Shown: in pieces, positions 15,402 through 22,341 of the stretch | How positions within the stretch are numbered: position 1 is the stretch's first letter | Layout: each line of letters begins with the position of its first letter | NCBI GenBank assembly: GCA_034428715.1 | Contig: DAOUHE010000097.1 | Location: forward strand, 1-22,341 | Source: Io17-Chloro-G2 sp034428715 | GTDB taxonomy: Bacteria; Chloroflexota; Dehalococcoidia; Lucifugimonadales; UBA3495 | Direction: 5' to 3' | DNA: 22,341 bases | Translations under genes and position numbers: made by a program | Notes under the pieces: generated by a model | Told to the model about the DNA's origin: nothing | Database searches by the model: none | The model's input: the letters and a program-made list of their open reading frames with translations, nothing else

Positions 15402-15586
15402 ATGGAAGTGGGAGATGTCAAAAAACAGGTGCTCGAGACACTCGAGGACCTTCCGTCAGACGCAACGGGGAGGAGGCCATTGAGCGGCTTTATTTCCTGG
15501 CGAAGATCCAAGAGGGTCTAAGGCAGGCGGAGGCCGGTCAAACGGTGCCGCACGAAGAGGCCAAGCAGCGGCTGCTCAGTGACTGA
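15402..15586 (+). pseudogene. Frameshifted antitoxin of the RelE/ParE pair
   Basis: ATG 15402 opens MEVGDVKKQVLETLEDLPSD, a start typical of the small antitoxins found next to RelE/ParE toxins. After codon 22 (about 15467) the frame runs into unrelated sequence and stops. The adjacent frame continues the expected protein: EEAIERLYFLAKIQEGLRQ, a V-PHEEAK segment, and a stop at 15584-15586. Adding one base in ACGGGGAGG (for example restoring ACG GTG GAG) joins both halves into one 61-aa protein. The stop overlaps the toxin's GTG start region by 8 bp, the normal arrangement. It is either a true loss of the antitoxin or a one-base error in the assembly. Confidence 0.75.
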
Positions 15587-15875
15587 GGTCAGGTGGACCA
15601 ATCAAGCGATAGAGGACGCCCAGTCCATCGGTGACTTTATCGCTCGCGATTCGCCCCGGTATGCGTCATTCGTGGTGGAACGGCTGGTTGGTGCTGTGGA
15701 ACGGCTTGAAACGTTGCCTCGCTTGGGGCGGGTTGTCTCCGAATTCAGAGACAGCCGGTTGCGCGAGGTCATATCGGGAAGCTACCGAATAGGCTATCAA
15801 TTACTTGATGACACGGTCGAAGCGCCCACCGTTTACCATGGTGCTCAAATCTTCATAGATCCTCGCGGTGGATAA
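15579..15875 (+). CDS. RelE/ParE-family toxin
   Basis: This 98-aa protein matches the RelE/ParE fold: VRWTNQAIEDAQSIGDFIARDSP, the ALETLPRLGR-type turn (here VERLETLPRLGRVV), LREVISGSYRIGYQL and the closing VYHGAQIF. Members either cleave mRNA on the ribosome (RelE) or poison gyrase (ParE); this sequence does not settle which. It starts at GTG 15579 and overlaps the antitoxin stop by 8 bp, so translation was coupled to the antitoxin. The toxin frame is intact while the antitoxin frame is broken, which should be harmful if both are read as shown. Confidence 0.88.
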   Translation: MTEVRWTNQAIEDAQSIGDFIARDSPRYASFVVERLVGAVERLETLPRLGRVVSEFRDSRLREVISGSYRIGYQLLDDTVEAPTVYHGAQIFIDPRGG

Positions 15876-15898
15876 CAGCAGAAGCATGAGGGGAAACT

Positions 15899-16738
15899 AT
15901 GCCTGCCAACAAGATCAACATCGGCAATGTAGAAATAACGTCCCTCTCCGATGGGATTCTGGGATTTGACCTGTGTAACTTCTTCCCAGATATCCCCAAA
16001 GAGAATTGGGACCCTTATTACCACCATTTGACCCCGGAACACGGCGTTAGTTTCAACCTTGCTTGCTTTCTAATCCGGTCCGGAGGGCACACTATTGCCG
16101 TCGACACCGGCATGGGGCCCCGGCCTGCCGATGCTCCCGAAACCCCTTGGGGAGACCTGCTTAACGACTTCCAGGCCAATGGGTTTAAGCCTGAAGACGT
16201 GGACATGGTGGTGATGACCCACTTGCACCGCGACCACGTTGGTTGGAACCTGCAGGAGCAGGGAGGAAGATTTGTGCCCACCTTCCCCAACGCCAGGTAC
16301 TACTTCAGCGCCGCCGACTGGAAGGCCTGCCATGACCCGGCCCTTCAACCCGGCCGGTTTCCCAACGCACCCACCACCGTTTGGCCGCTGGAGGAACTGG
16401 GCTTGATGGAACTCATGGAAGGTGAGTTCTCCATCACCGATGAACTCACCACGTTGCCCACTCCCGGTCACACACCGGGCCACATGAGTATCATGATTGC
16501 CTCTCAGGGTGAACGAGGCCTTATCCTGGGCGACGTGTTGCACAACACGGTCCAGGTGCACGAGACCGAGTGGGTTTCGAGAGCCGACATCGATCCCGAG
16601 ACCACCCGCGCCACCCGGCGGTCCATGATGGAACGGCTGGAGCGGGAAGGTTCCACCGTGGCAGCGGTTCATATGCCGGCCCCGGGCTTCGGCAAGATCG
16701 CCCGGCTGGAAGGCCGGCGTTACTGGCAGGCGCTTTAG
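15899..16738 (+). CDS. Metallo-beta-lactamase-fold hydrolase
   Basis: This 279-aa MBL-fold enzyme has a full set of metal ligands: the HLHRDH motif (His108, His110, Asp112, His113), His191 in PGHTPGH, Asp212 in LGDVLH, and His258 near the end. The overall pattern (SLSDGILGFD start, AVDTGMG, THLHRDHVGWN, PGHTPGHMS) resembles the lactonase/organophosphate-hydrolase-like group of the fold rather than true beta-lactamases; the substrate is unknown. AGGGGA lies a few bases before ATG 15899. It follows the toxin by 23 bp on the same strand. No signal peptide is seen. Confidence 0.9.
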   Translation: MPANKINIGNVEITSLSDGILGFDLCNFFPDIPKENWDPYYHHLTPEHGVSFNLACFLIRSGGHTIAVDTGMGPRPADAPETPWGDLLNDFQANGFKPEDVDMVVMTHLHRDHVGWNLQEQGGRFVPTFPNARYYFSAADWKACHDPALQPGRFPNAPTTVWPLEELGLMELMEGEFSITDELTTLPTPGHTPGHMSIMIASQGERGLILGDVLHNTVQVHETEWVSRADIDPETTRATRRSMMERLEREGSTVAAVHMPAPGFGKIARLEGRRYWQAL

Positions 16739-16785
16739 GCGCCGGGCCGGGCAGACCAGAGGTCGCCGACCTTATTTTGATTTGT

Positions 16786-16871
16786 GTCGTTCTGAGCGAA
16801 GCGAAGAACCTGGTGTGGCACGGGGCGGCCCCTCCCCAGATTCTTCCGTCGCTTCGCTCATTCAGAATGAC
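16786..16871. repeat. Inverted pair of dispersed repeats (REP/MITE-like)
   Basis: The left arm reads GTCGTTCTGAGCGAAGCGAA and continues GAACCTGG. The right arm (16836-16871) is its reverse complement with two 4-bp insertions. About 22 bp separates the arms. This GAGCGAAGCGAAGAATC-type sequence is a common dispersed repeat in environmental genomes. Located after the MBL stop, the pair can form a long hairpin in RNA. Confidence 0.75.
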
Positions 16872-17019
16872 ATCCAATTGGAACTTATCTGGCTAGGTAT
16901 CTCCAGTTCGTATTTCTGAACATGGTGCGTTTGGACTCACCATGTCTCTACGCTAACCCGACATCACGTCAATTCCACCGCGGGCTTCCCCCCACGGCTG
17001 TAACATCCCCCATCCGCCG
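16872..17019. other. Intergenic stretch before the molybdenum hydroxylase operon
   Basis: No gene is supported here. It contains an inverted repeat CATGGTG (16921-16927) and CACCATG (16938-16944) with a 10-bp spacer, about 75 bp upstream of the operon promoter. This could be an operator, but 7-bp arms are short. Confidence 0.4.
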
Positions 17020-17048
17020 TTGACAGCCGAGCCTGCCCAAACTACACT
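17020..17048 (+). promoter_or_regulatory. Strong sigma-70-type promoter
   Basis: A perfect TTGACA (17020-17025) and TACACT (17043-17048) are separated by 17 bp. It lies about 80 bp before the FAD-subunit gene and is the likely start of the three-subunit operon. Confidence 0.7.
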
Positions 17049-17129
17049 CGCCTTTATAGGGGTTAGCTGGGCTTCTCATGACCGATCCCCCTTCTCCACG
17101 AGTCCTACAGAACACGGGAGCCGCCGCCT

Positions 17130-18053
17130 ATGGCACGCTTTGAATACTTGGAAGCCCGGACCCTGAGACATGCCGTTTCGTTGTTGCAGCGCCATGGCGA
17201 TGAGGCCCGAATCGTCGCGGGGAGCTCCGACTTTCTGGTGCGCTGGCGCGCTGGCGTCTGGCAACCCAAATACGTGGTGAACATAGGCCGTATCGCCAGC
17301 CTGGGCCGAATCAGCTACAGCCGCCGCTTGGGGTTGCGGTTGGGCCCGCTGGTCAGTTTGCGCGACCTGGAAACCCATGCCCAGGTGCGCCGTAATTATC
17401 CCGCTCTCAGCGCCGCCGCATCTTCCTTTGCCGGAGTCCAGGTGAGGAACCTGGCGACGGTGGGCGGCAACATCTGCAACGCATCCCCGGCCGGTGACAC
17501 CCTGCCGGCGCTGCTGGCATTCGACGCCCAGTGCAAGATCGTTGGACCCGAAGGCGAACGATGGACGGCTCTGAATGATTTTTTCACCGGCCCCGGCCAG
17601 ACGGTGCTGCAAGGCGGAGAGATCTTGACCGAGGTGAGGCTGCCCCCGCCGCCGCCCAACGCGGGTTCGCTTTACATAAAGCACAGCCCCAGGGGTGCCA
17701 TGGACATCGCGACGTTGGGCGTGGCTTCGTTCATATCTTTGGAAGACAGCGGCCGGGTCTGCCGGAACGTGAGGATTGGTCTGGGCGCCGTGGCGCCGAC
17801 GCCCATCCGGGCATCCTCCGCCGAAAGCATCCTTTGGGGACGGGAAATAACAACCGAGCTGATCAGATCGGCGGCCGAAGCAGCCCGTGCCGACGCCAAA
17901 CCCATCGACGACGTCCGCGGCTCGGCGGAACACCGCCTGGAAATGGTGGAAGTCCTCACCCAACGCACCCTGCAGCGGGCCCTGGACATGGCCAAGGGCA
18001 ATCCGATGACCTTCGAAATGCAGAGGGAACTGGCGGTGCAAGCAGCCATTTAG
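17130..18053 (+). CDS. Molybdenum hydroxylase FAD-binding subunit (CoxM-like)
   Basis: This 307-aa protein is the medium, FAD-binding subunit of a xanthine-dehydrogenase-family enzyme. It carries the first FAD loop (IVAGSSDFLV) and the second, well-conserved TVGGNICNASPAGDT. A C-terminal CO-dehydrogenase flavoprotein domain follows (IGLGAVAPTPIRASSAE). The subunit passes electrons from the iron-sulfur clusters to an acceptor. It is the first of three consecutive subunit genes in the FAD, 2Fe-2S, Mo order, the same order as coxMSL. ATG 17130 has GGGAG about 10 bases upstream. Confidence 0.92.
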   Translation: MARFEYLEARTLRHAVSLLQRHGDEARIVAGSSDFLVRWRAGVWQPKYVVNIGRIASLGRISYSRRLGLRLGPLVSLRDLETHAQVRRNYPALSAAASSFAGVQVRNLATVGGNICNASPAGDTLPALLAFDAQCKIVGPEGERWTALNDFFTGPGQTVLQGGEILTEVRLPPPPPNAGSLYIKHSPRGAMDIATLGVASFISLEDSGRVCRNVRIGLGAVAPTPIRASSAESILWGREITTELIRSAAEAARADAKPIDDVRGSAEHRLEMVEVLTQRTLQRALDMAKGNPMTFEMQRELAVQAAI

Positions 18054-18131
18054 CCAAGGACTTATAGCCGGATATCCTATCCGCTGAATTCAACGCCGGT
18101 AAATTCGCCCAGTTATTCTCGAGGTAGTGCT

Positions 18132-18611
18132 ATGAAAAAAAACCTTCGCCTGACCGTCAATGGCGAAACCAGGGAGTTTCTCGTGGAGCCCTACTACTCG
18201 CTCCTGGACGCCCTGAGAGACGAGCTTCATCTGACGGGCACCAAGAAGGGCTGCGACGAGGGCGATTGCGGGGCATGTACTGTCCTCATGAACGGGAACC
18301 CGGTCACGTCATGTCTGGTTTTGGCCCACAGCGCGCACGATGCCGAGATAACCACCATAGAGGGCATTGCCGGTCCGGACGGTCTTCATCCGGTGCAACA
18401 AGCCTTCGTCACCTACGGCGGATTGCAGTGCGGCTTCTGTACTCCGGGACTGGTGATGTCGGCGGTGGGCCTGCTGCAGGACAACCCCGATCCCAGCGTC
18501 GACGATGTCAAATACGCCATCGGCGGCAACCTATGCCGCTGCACCGGCTATTCCAAAGTCATTGAGTCGATAATGGCCGCCGCCCAGGAAATGCGGAACA
18601 GCAACGGCTAG
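18132..18611 (+). CDS. Molybdenum hydroxylase 2Fe-2S subunit (CoxS-like)
   Basis: This 159-aa subunit has both iron-sulfur clusters of the family. The N-terminal plant-ferredoxin-type cluster uses Cys41, Cys46, Cys49 and Cys61 (GCDEGDCGACTV). The C-terminal helical-domain cluster uses Cys100, Cys103, Cys135 and Cys137 (QCGFCTPG and LCRCTGY). It relays electrons from the molybdenum centre to FAD. GAGGT stands 6 bases before ATG 18132. It is separated from the FAD-subunit gene by 78 bp and from the large subunit by 46 bp, on the same strand. Confidence 0.96.
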   Translation: MKKNLRLTVNGETREFLVEPYYSLLDALRDELHLTGTKKGCDEGDCGACTVLMNGNPVTSCLVLAHSAHDAEITTIEGIAGPDGLHPVQQAFVTYGGLQCGFCTPGLVMSAVGLLQDNPDPSVDDVKYAIGGNLCRCTGYSKVIESIMAAAQEMRNSNG

Positions 18612-18657
18612 CCGCGGGGCTAATTCGCCAACCATATTCCACCGAGGAGTTATACCG

Positions 18658-20937
18658 ATGCCCGAAAATATAGCGCTGGGAAAGAGCCTGCCCAGGGTTG
18701 ATGCCATGGAAAAGATCACCGGCAAAGCAACCTACGCCAGTGATGTGTACCTGCCGGGCATGCTCATGTGCAAACTGTTGACCAGCACCGAGAGCCACGC
18801 CCGCATCGTCAAACTGGATGTTTCCCAGGCCGAGGCGCTGCCCGGCGTTAGGGCCGTCATCACTGGAAAAGACTATCCCGACATCCGCTTCGGCTCCGGC
18901 GCCCTGAGGGACCGCCGCATCATGGCCATCGACGAGGTCTTTTACATCGGAGAGCCCTTGGCGGCGGTGGCGGCCGACGATGAGATCACCGCCAGGGAAG
19001 CGGTGGAGTTAATCCAAGTGGAATACGAGCCGTTGCCGGTGGTGGTCGATCCGCTGCAGGCCATCCGCGACGACGCGGTGCCGGTGCATGAGGACCTAGA
19101 GAGCTTTGAAGGATACGGATTCGCCGGCGGTGGCAACAACTGCACCCTTCTGGACGCCGACCGGGGGGATGTGGTCCAGGCGTTCCATGACGCGGACCAC
19201 ACCTTTGAAGAGACGTACCAGTCCCAGCCCATCAACCAGGGCTTCTTGGAACCCATGGCCTGCGTTGCTGAAGTTGAGCCCAACGGCAGGCTGACAGTGT
19301 GGGCATCAACCCAGGGGCCGTATCAGGTGCGGGCCCAATTGGCATCGGTTTTGGACATTCCAGTCTCCCGCATCAAAGTCATCGCCATGGAATTGGGCGG
19401 CGGTTTTGGGGCCAAGCTCCGGTTGGCATTCGAGGCCTTCCCCGCCATGCTAGCCATGAAAAGCGGTAGGCCGGTGAAACTGATCAACACCCGCGAAGAA
19501 GCCTTCACCCTCAACGGTCCCCGGCTGGAAACAAACATCCGGCTGAAAACCGGCGTGATGAATGACGGCCGCATCGTTGCCAGGGAAGCTTACAGCATCT
19601 TCGACGTGGGCGCCTATCTGGGCGCAGGGCCCAACGCCGGAGTGGGACACGCCCTGGGGCCGTACAAAATACCGAACTTCAAGCTGCGCTCCTACGGCGT
19701 TTACACCAATAAGATCTACGTGGGCTCCTACCGGGCCTCGGGCGTCGCCGATATGACCTTCGCGGTGGAGTCCCATATGGACAGCGTGGCCCACCAACTG
19801 GGCATAGACCCGTTTGAGTTCCGGAGCATGAACGCCGTGGAGGAAGGCGACATTTCGGTAAGCGGCGCAAGGTTGCCCCGCAACGGCCTTCGCGAAACCC
19901 TGCAGGCGGTCAAGGAACGGATGGGCCTGCCCAAGAAACTGGGCGAGGCCCGGGGCATTGGCATCGCCTTGGGGGAATGGCGCAGCGGCAGCGGCCCGTC
20001 CACCGCGTCCATCAGCGTCAACGAGGACGGCACCATCAGTATGCTAACCGGCTCGGTGGACATTTCCGGCAGCGATACCTCCATGGCCCAGATCGCGGCC
20101 GAAACCCTGGGTGTGACCCTGGGCCAGGTGGTGGTGCCCAAGCGCGACACGGACATGGCCCCTTTCACCGGGCCCAGCGGCGGCAGCCGAATAGTCTACA
20201 GCCAGGGAAAAGCGGTGCAGATGGCTGCGGAAGACGCCCGGGAAAAGCTGATGGCCCTGGCGTCGAATCGGCTGGGCGTGCCTCCCGACGCGCTGGTTTG
20301 CGAAGACGGGACAATCTTTATCCAGGACAACCCACCTCAGCAGGTCACGCTTGCCCAGTTGGCCCGAATGAGCCTGACCTCGCCCCAAGGCCCCGTCGTC
20401 GGCACGGCCAGCCTATCCAGCATGCCCTACGCTCCCGTGTTCAACACCCAGGCCGCCGAGGTCCTGGTGGACGAAAAAACCGGCCGGGTAACGGTCACCC
20501 GGTTCGTCCAGGCCCAGGACGTGGGCGTGGCCATCAACCCCATGTCGGTCATTGGGCAATTGGAAGGCGGCGCGGTCCAGGGCATCGGCCGGGCCTTGAG
20601 CGAAGAGCTGCTGATTGACCCCGAAACCGGCCGGGTGCTGAATCCCTCTTTGGCCACTTACCTGATGCCACTGGCGGTGGACATGCCGGAGATCGAGACC
20701 ATTCTGATCAACGTGCCCACCGATGACGGCCCGTTTGGCGCCAGGGCAGTGGCCGAGCCACCGGGATTTGGTCCGCCGGCAGCCATCGCCAACGCGATCT
20801 ATGACGCCGTCGGGGTTCGCATCAAAGAACTGCCATTCACCGCTGAGCGGGTTCTGGCGGCCATCAAAGGCCAGCAGCCGAAAGCGGGCTTTATCGACAT
20901 AGAGGCTCTGCTACGCGGGGAAACCCCGGAGGAGTAG
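18658..20937 (+). CDS. Molybdenum hydroxylase large (molybdopterin) subunit
   Basis: This 759-aa protein is the catalytic subunit binding the molybdopterin cytosine dinucleotide cofactor. The N-terminal a/b hammerhead domain (residues ~18-130) leads to the molybdenum-binding domain with GGGFGAK (about 245-251), SYRASG (about 361) and the catalytic glutamate, Glu700 in AVAEPPGFGPPAA. The active-site loop is SYRASGVAD, so it is not form I CO dehydrogenase (AYRCSFR) and departs from the AYRGAGR of form II. Substrate prediction is therefore not possible; hydroxylation of an N-heterocycle, aldehyde or aromatic is likely. AGGAG is 8 bases before ATG 18658. The HpaB-like gene follows after 77 bp. 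Confidence 0.94.
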   Translation: MPENIALGKSLPRVDAMEKITGKATYASDVYLPGMLMCKLLTSTESHARIVKLDVSQAEALPGVRAVITGKDYPDIRFGSGALRDRRIMAIDEVFYIGEPLAAVAADDEITAREAVELIQVEYEPLPVVVDPLQAIRDDAVPVHEDLESFEGYGFAGGGNNCTLLDADRGDVVQAFHDADHTFEETYQSQPINQGFLEPMACVAEVEPNGRLTVWASTQGPYQVRAQLASVLDIPVSRIKVIAMELGGGFGAKLRLAFEAFPAMLAMKSGRPVKLINTREEAFTLNGPRLETNIRLKTGVMNDGRIVAREAYSIFDVGAYLGAGPNAGVGHALGPYKIPNFKLRSYGVYTNKIYVGSYRASGVADMTFAVESHMDSVAHQLGIDPFEFRSMNAVEEGDISVSGARLPRNGLRETLQAVKERMGLPKKLGEARGIGIALGEWRSGSGPSTASISVNEDGTISMLTGSVDISGSDTSMAQIAAETLGVTLGQVVVPKRDTDMAPFTGPSGGSRIVYSQGKAVQMAAEDAREKLMALASNRLGVPPDALVCEDGTIFIQDNPPQQVTLAQLARMSLTSPQGPVVGTASLSSMPYAPVFNTQAAEVLVDEKTGRVTVTRFVQAQDVGVAINPMSVIGQLEGGAVQGIGRALSEELLIDPETGRVLNPSLATYLMPLAVDMPEIETILINVPTDDGPFGARAVAEPPGFGPPAAIANAIYDAVGVRIKELPFTAERVLAAIKGQQPKAGFIDIEALLRGETPEE

Positions 20938-21014
20938 CCGACAGCCAGGCGCGTAGGGAATGCCATGGCCGGCGCCCCTTCGGCCCTTGGCCCCTTCGAG
21001 AAGGAGGATGAACG

Positions 21015-22341
21015 ATGCCAGCACGTACCGGACAGGAATACATAACGGGCCTTAAAGAGCGGCCAAGAGAAGTTTGGATAGATGGCGAGCGGGTAAAGGA
21101 TGTAACCACCCATCCCGCCTTGAGCAATGGGGTCAAGTCGGTGGCGGCGCTCTACGACATGCAACATGATCCGGAACTGCGGGAAGAGATGACCTACGCA
21201 TCTCCCACCACCGGCCAACCGGTGGGGCTTTCTTTCCTGATTCCCCAAAACGCCGGCGACCTGGAACGGCGGCGCAACATGATGGCCCGCTGGGCTTGGG
21301 CCAGTTGCGGTATGATGGGCCGCTCCCCGGACTTCTTAAACGTGATCTTTACCGCCTGGGCTGGGGCATCGGATTATTTCGCCCAGGACCGTCCCGAATT
21401 CAAGAAGAACGTGAGCGATTACCACGAATACATTCGCGAGAATGATCTGACGCTCACCCACGCCCTGTTGAATCTGCAGCGACGCCGAGCTTCCGCGACG
21501 ATTGACACCCTGAGCGATGACGTCGCGCTTACTACCGTAAAAGAGACCGATGCCGGAGTCGTAGTACACGGCAGCCGGTTGCTGGCGACCCTGGGGCCCA
21601 TCTCCGATGAGATCGCCATCTACCATGCCGGCAACCATCGGGTGGATGAAGATGGCAAGCGCCAATCTTTTTGCTTTTCGATTCCCTGCGACACTCCCGG
21701 CCTGAAGTTCCTCTGCCGGGAGAGCTTCGACCAGGGCCGGTCCCACTTCAACCACCCCTTGGGGTCTCGGTTTGAGGAGATGGATGCGACGGTATTCTTC
21801 GACAACGTGCTTGTCCCTTGGGAGCGGGTCTTTCTATTGGGCAGCGTGGAGCTATGTAACAACATCGGTTCGGGCACCCAGTCCGCGGCACATAGCGGAC
21901 ATCAGGTTTTGACCCGGTGCTTGGTGAAGGCCGAGTTCATCCTGGGCCTGGCAGACCTGATCGTTGAGACCTTGGGGTCGGGCTCCAACCCCCACGTGCA
22001 AGAACACGTGGCTGAATTGATCACCCAGCGGGACATGTTGAAGGCTTGCCTGCGAGCTTCCGAGGCCGATGCCGCGCCCAACCAGTGGGGTGTCATGTCC
22101 CCCGCCATCGCCCCCCTTCAGGCGGGCCGGACCCTGTTTGGCCGGTCGGTTTACCCCAGGATGGTGGAGATCATCCAGCTTCTGGGGACCAGCAGTCTCA
22201 TGGCCTTACCCACGGAGGCCGATTTTGATACCCCCATGGCTAAAGATCTCAACCACTACCTGGCAACAGATACCACCGGCGCCCGCGACAGGGCCAAACT
22301 GTTCCACCTGGCATGGGATGTATCCTGTAGTTCATTCAGTG
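21015..22341 (+). CDS. 4-hydroxyphenylacetate 3-hydroxylase family (HpaB-like), partial
   Basis: The gene is cut by the window end; 442 codons are visible of a usual ~480-520. The family uses reduced flavin from a partner reductase to hydroxylate phenols or open aromatic rings. Family-typical segments include the start PARTGQEYITGLKERPREVWIDGERV, the THPAL turn, the KNVSDYHEYIRENDLTLTHAL region and the VPWERVFLLG segment. The start ATG 21015 follows AAGGAGG with a 7-base spacer. It lies 77 bp after the molybdenum subunit on the same strand, which suggests the two act in one oxidation pathway. No flavin reductase gene is visible; it may lie beyond the window. Confidence 0.92.
   Translation, partial: MPARTGQEYITGLKERPREVWIDGERVKDVTTHPALSNGVKSVAALYDMQHDPELREEMTYASPTTGQPVGLSFLIPQNAGDLERRRNMMARWAWASCGMMGRSPDFLNVIFTAWAGASDYFAQDRPEFKKNVSDYHEYIRENDLTLTHALLNLQRRRASATIDTLSDDVALTTVKETDAGVVVHGSRLLATLGPISDEIAIYHAGNHRVDEDGKRQSFCFSIPCDTPGLKFLCRESFDQGRSHFNHPLGSRFEEMDATVFFDNVLVPWERVFLLGSVELCNNIGSGTQSAAHSGHQVLTRCLVKAEFILGLADLIVETLGSGSNPHVQEHVAELITQRDMLKACLRASEADAAPNQWGVMSPAIAPLQAGRTLFGRSVYPRMVEIIQLLGTSSLMALPTEADFDTPMAKDLNHYLATDTTGARDRAKLFHLAWDVSCSSFS

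Noticed and set aside
18658..20937. Form I carbon monoxide dehydrogenase large subunit
   Set aside because: The active-site loop is SYRASGVAD, without the AYRCSFR motif, so CO oxidation is not supported.

Overview
The window looks like chromosomal DNA of a GC-rich, uncultured bacterium, most plausibly a Chloroflexota lineage near SAR202/Dehalococcoidia. This is inference from the gene mix: an F420-type luciferase-like oxidoreductase, a molybdenum hydroxylase plus HpaB-type oxygenase cluster, a lamin-tail-domain protein on a Thr/Pro stalk, and the widespread GCGAAGCGAAGAA and GAGCCCGTCGAAGGAT dispersed repeats. No rRNA, tRNA or CRISPR array was seen.

Layout. (1) 1-2536 is an accessory segment: two diverged copies of a ~160-180 bp direct repeat, a cluster of TTCCCA/TGGGAA motifs, a possible 55-aa helix-turn-helix protein, and a large serine recombinase whose last codons lie in a dispersed repeat. 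(2) 2587-5022 holds a NUDIX hydrolase and a divergent SDR dehydrogenase separated by a perfect 22-bp palindrome, then a convergent two-domain protein of unknown function carrying APHYHYGP twice. (3) 5041-7050 is a long gap, then three 16-bp repeats that each carry a Shine-Dalgarno and ATG, feeding a secreted Thr/Pro-rich protein whose C-terminal lamin-tail domain is in another frame. (4) 7259-8838 holds a luciferase-like oxidoreductase and a convergent VapBC pair with a good promoter. (5) On the minus strand, ctpA-like protease, smpB and a gamma carbonic anhydrase-like protein run co-directionally, with an intrinsic terminator after smpB. (6) 11802-13933 is a tightly overlapped minC-minD-minE operon. 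(7) 14093-16738 holds a DAO-type flavoprotein, a RelE/ParE toxin whose antitoxin reading frame is broken, and a metallo-beta-lactamase-fold hydrolase. (8) 17020-22341 has a strong promoter followed by FAD, 2Fe-2S and molybdopterin subunits of a xanthine-dehydrogenase-family enzyme and a 4-hydroxyphenylacetate 3-hydroxylase-family gene cut by the window end.

How the genes work together: minCDE position the division septum; ctpA and smpB serve protein quality control and ribosome rescue; the molybdenum hydroxylase and HpaB-like oxygenase probably oxidise an unidentified aromatic or heterocyclic compound in sequence. The most unusual pieces are the repeat-flanked recombinase segment, the triplicated start cassette with the split lamin-tail protein, the duplicated HYHYGP protein, the SDR without a clear start codon, and the toxin with a frameshifted antitoxin.
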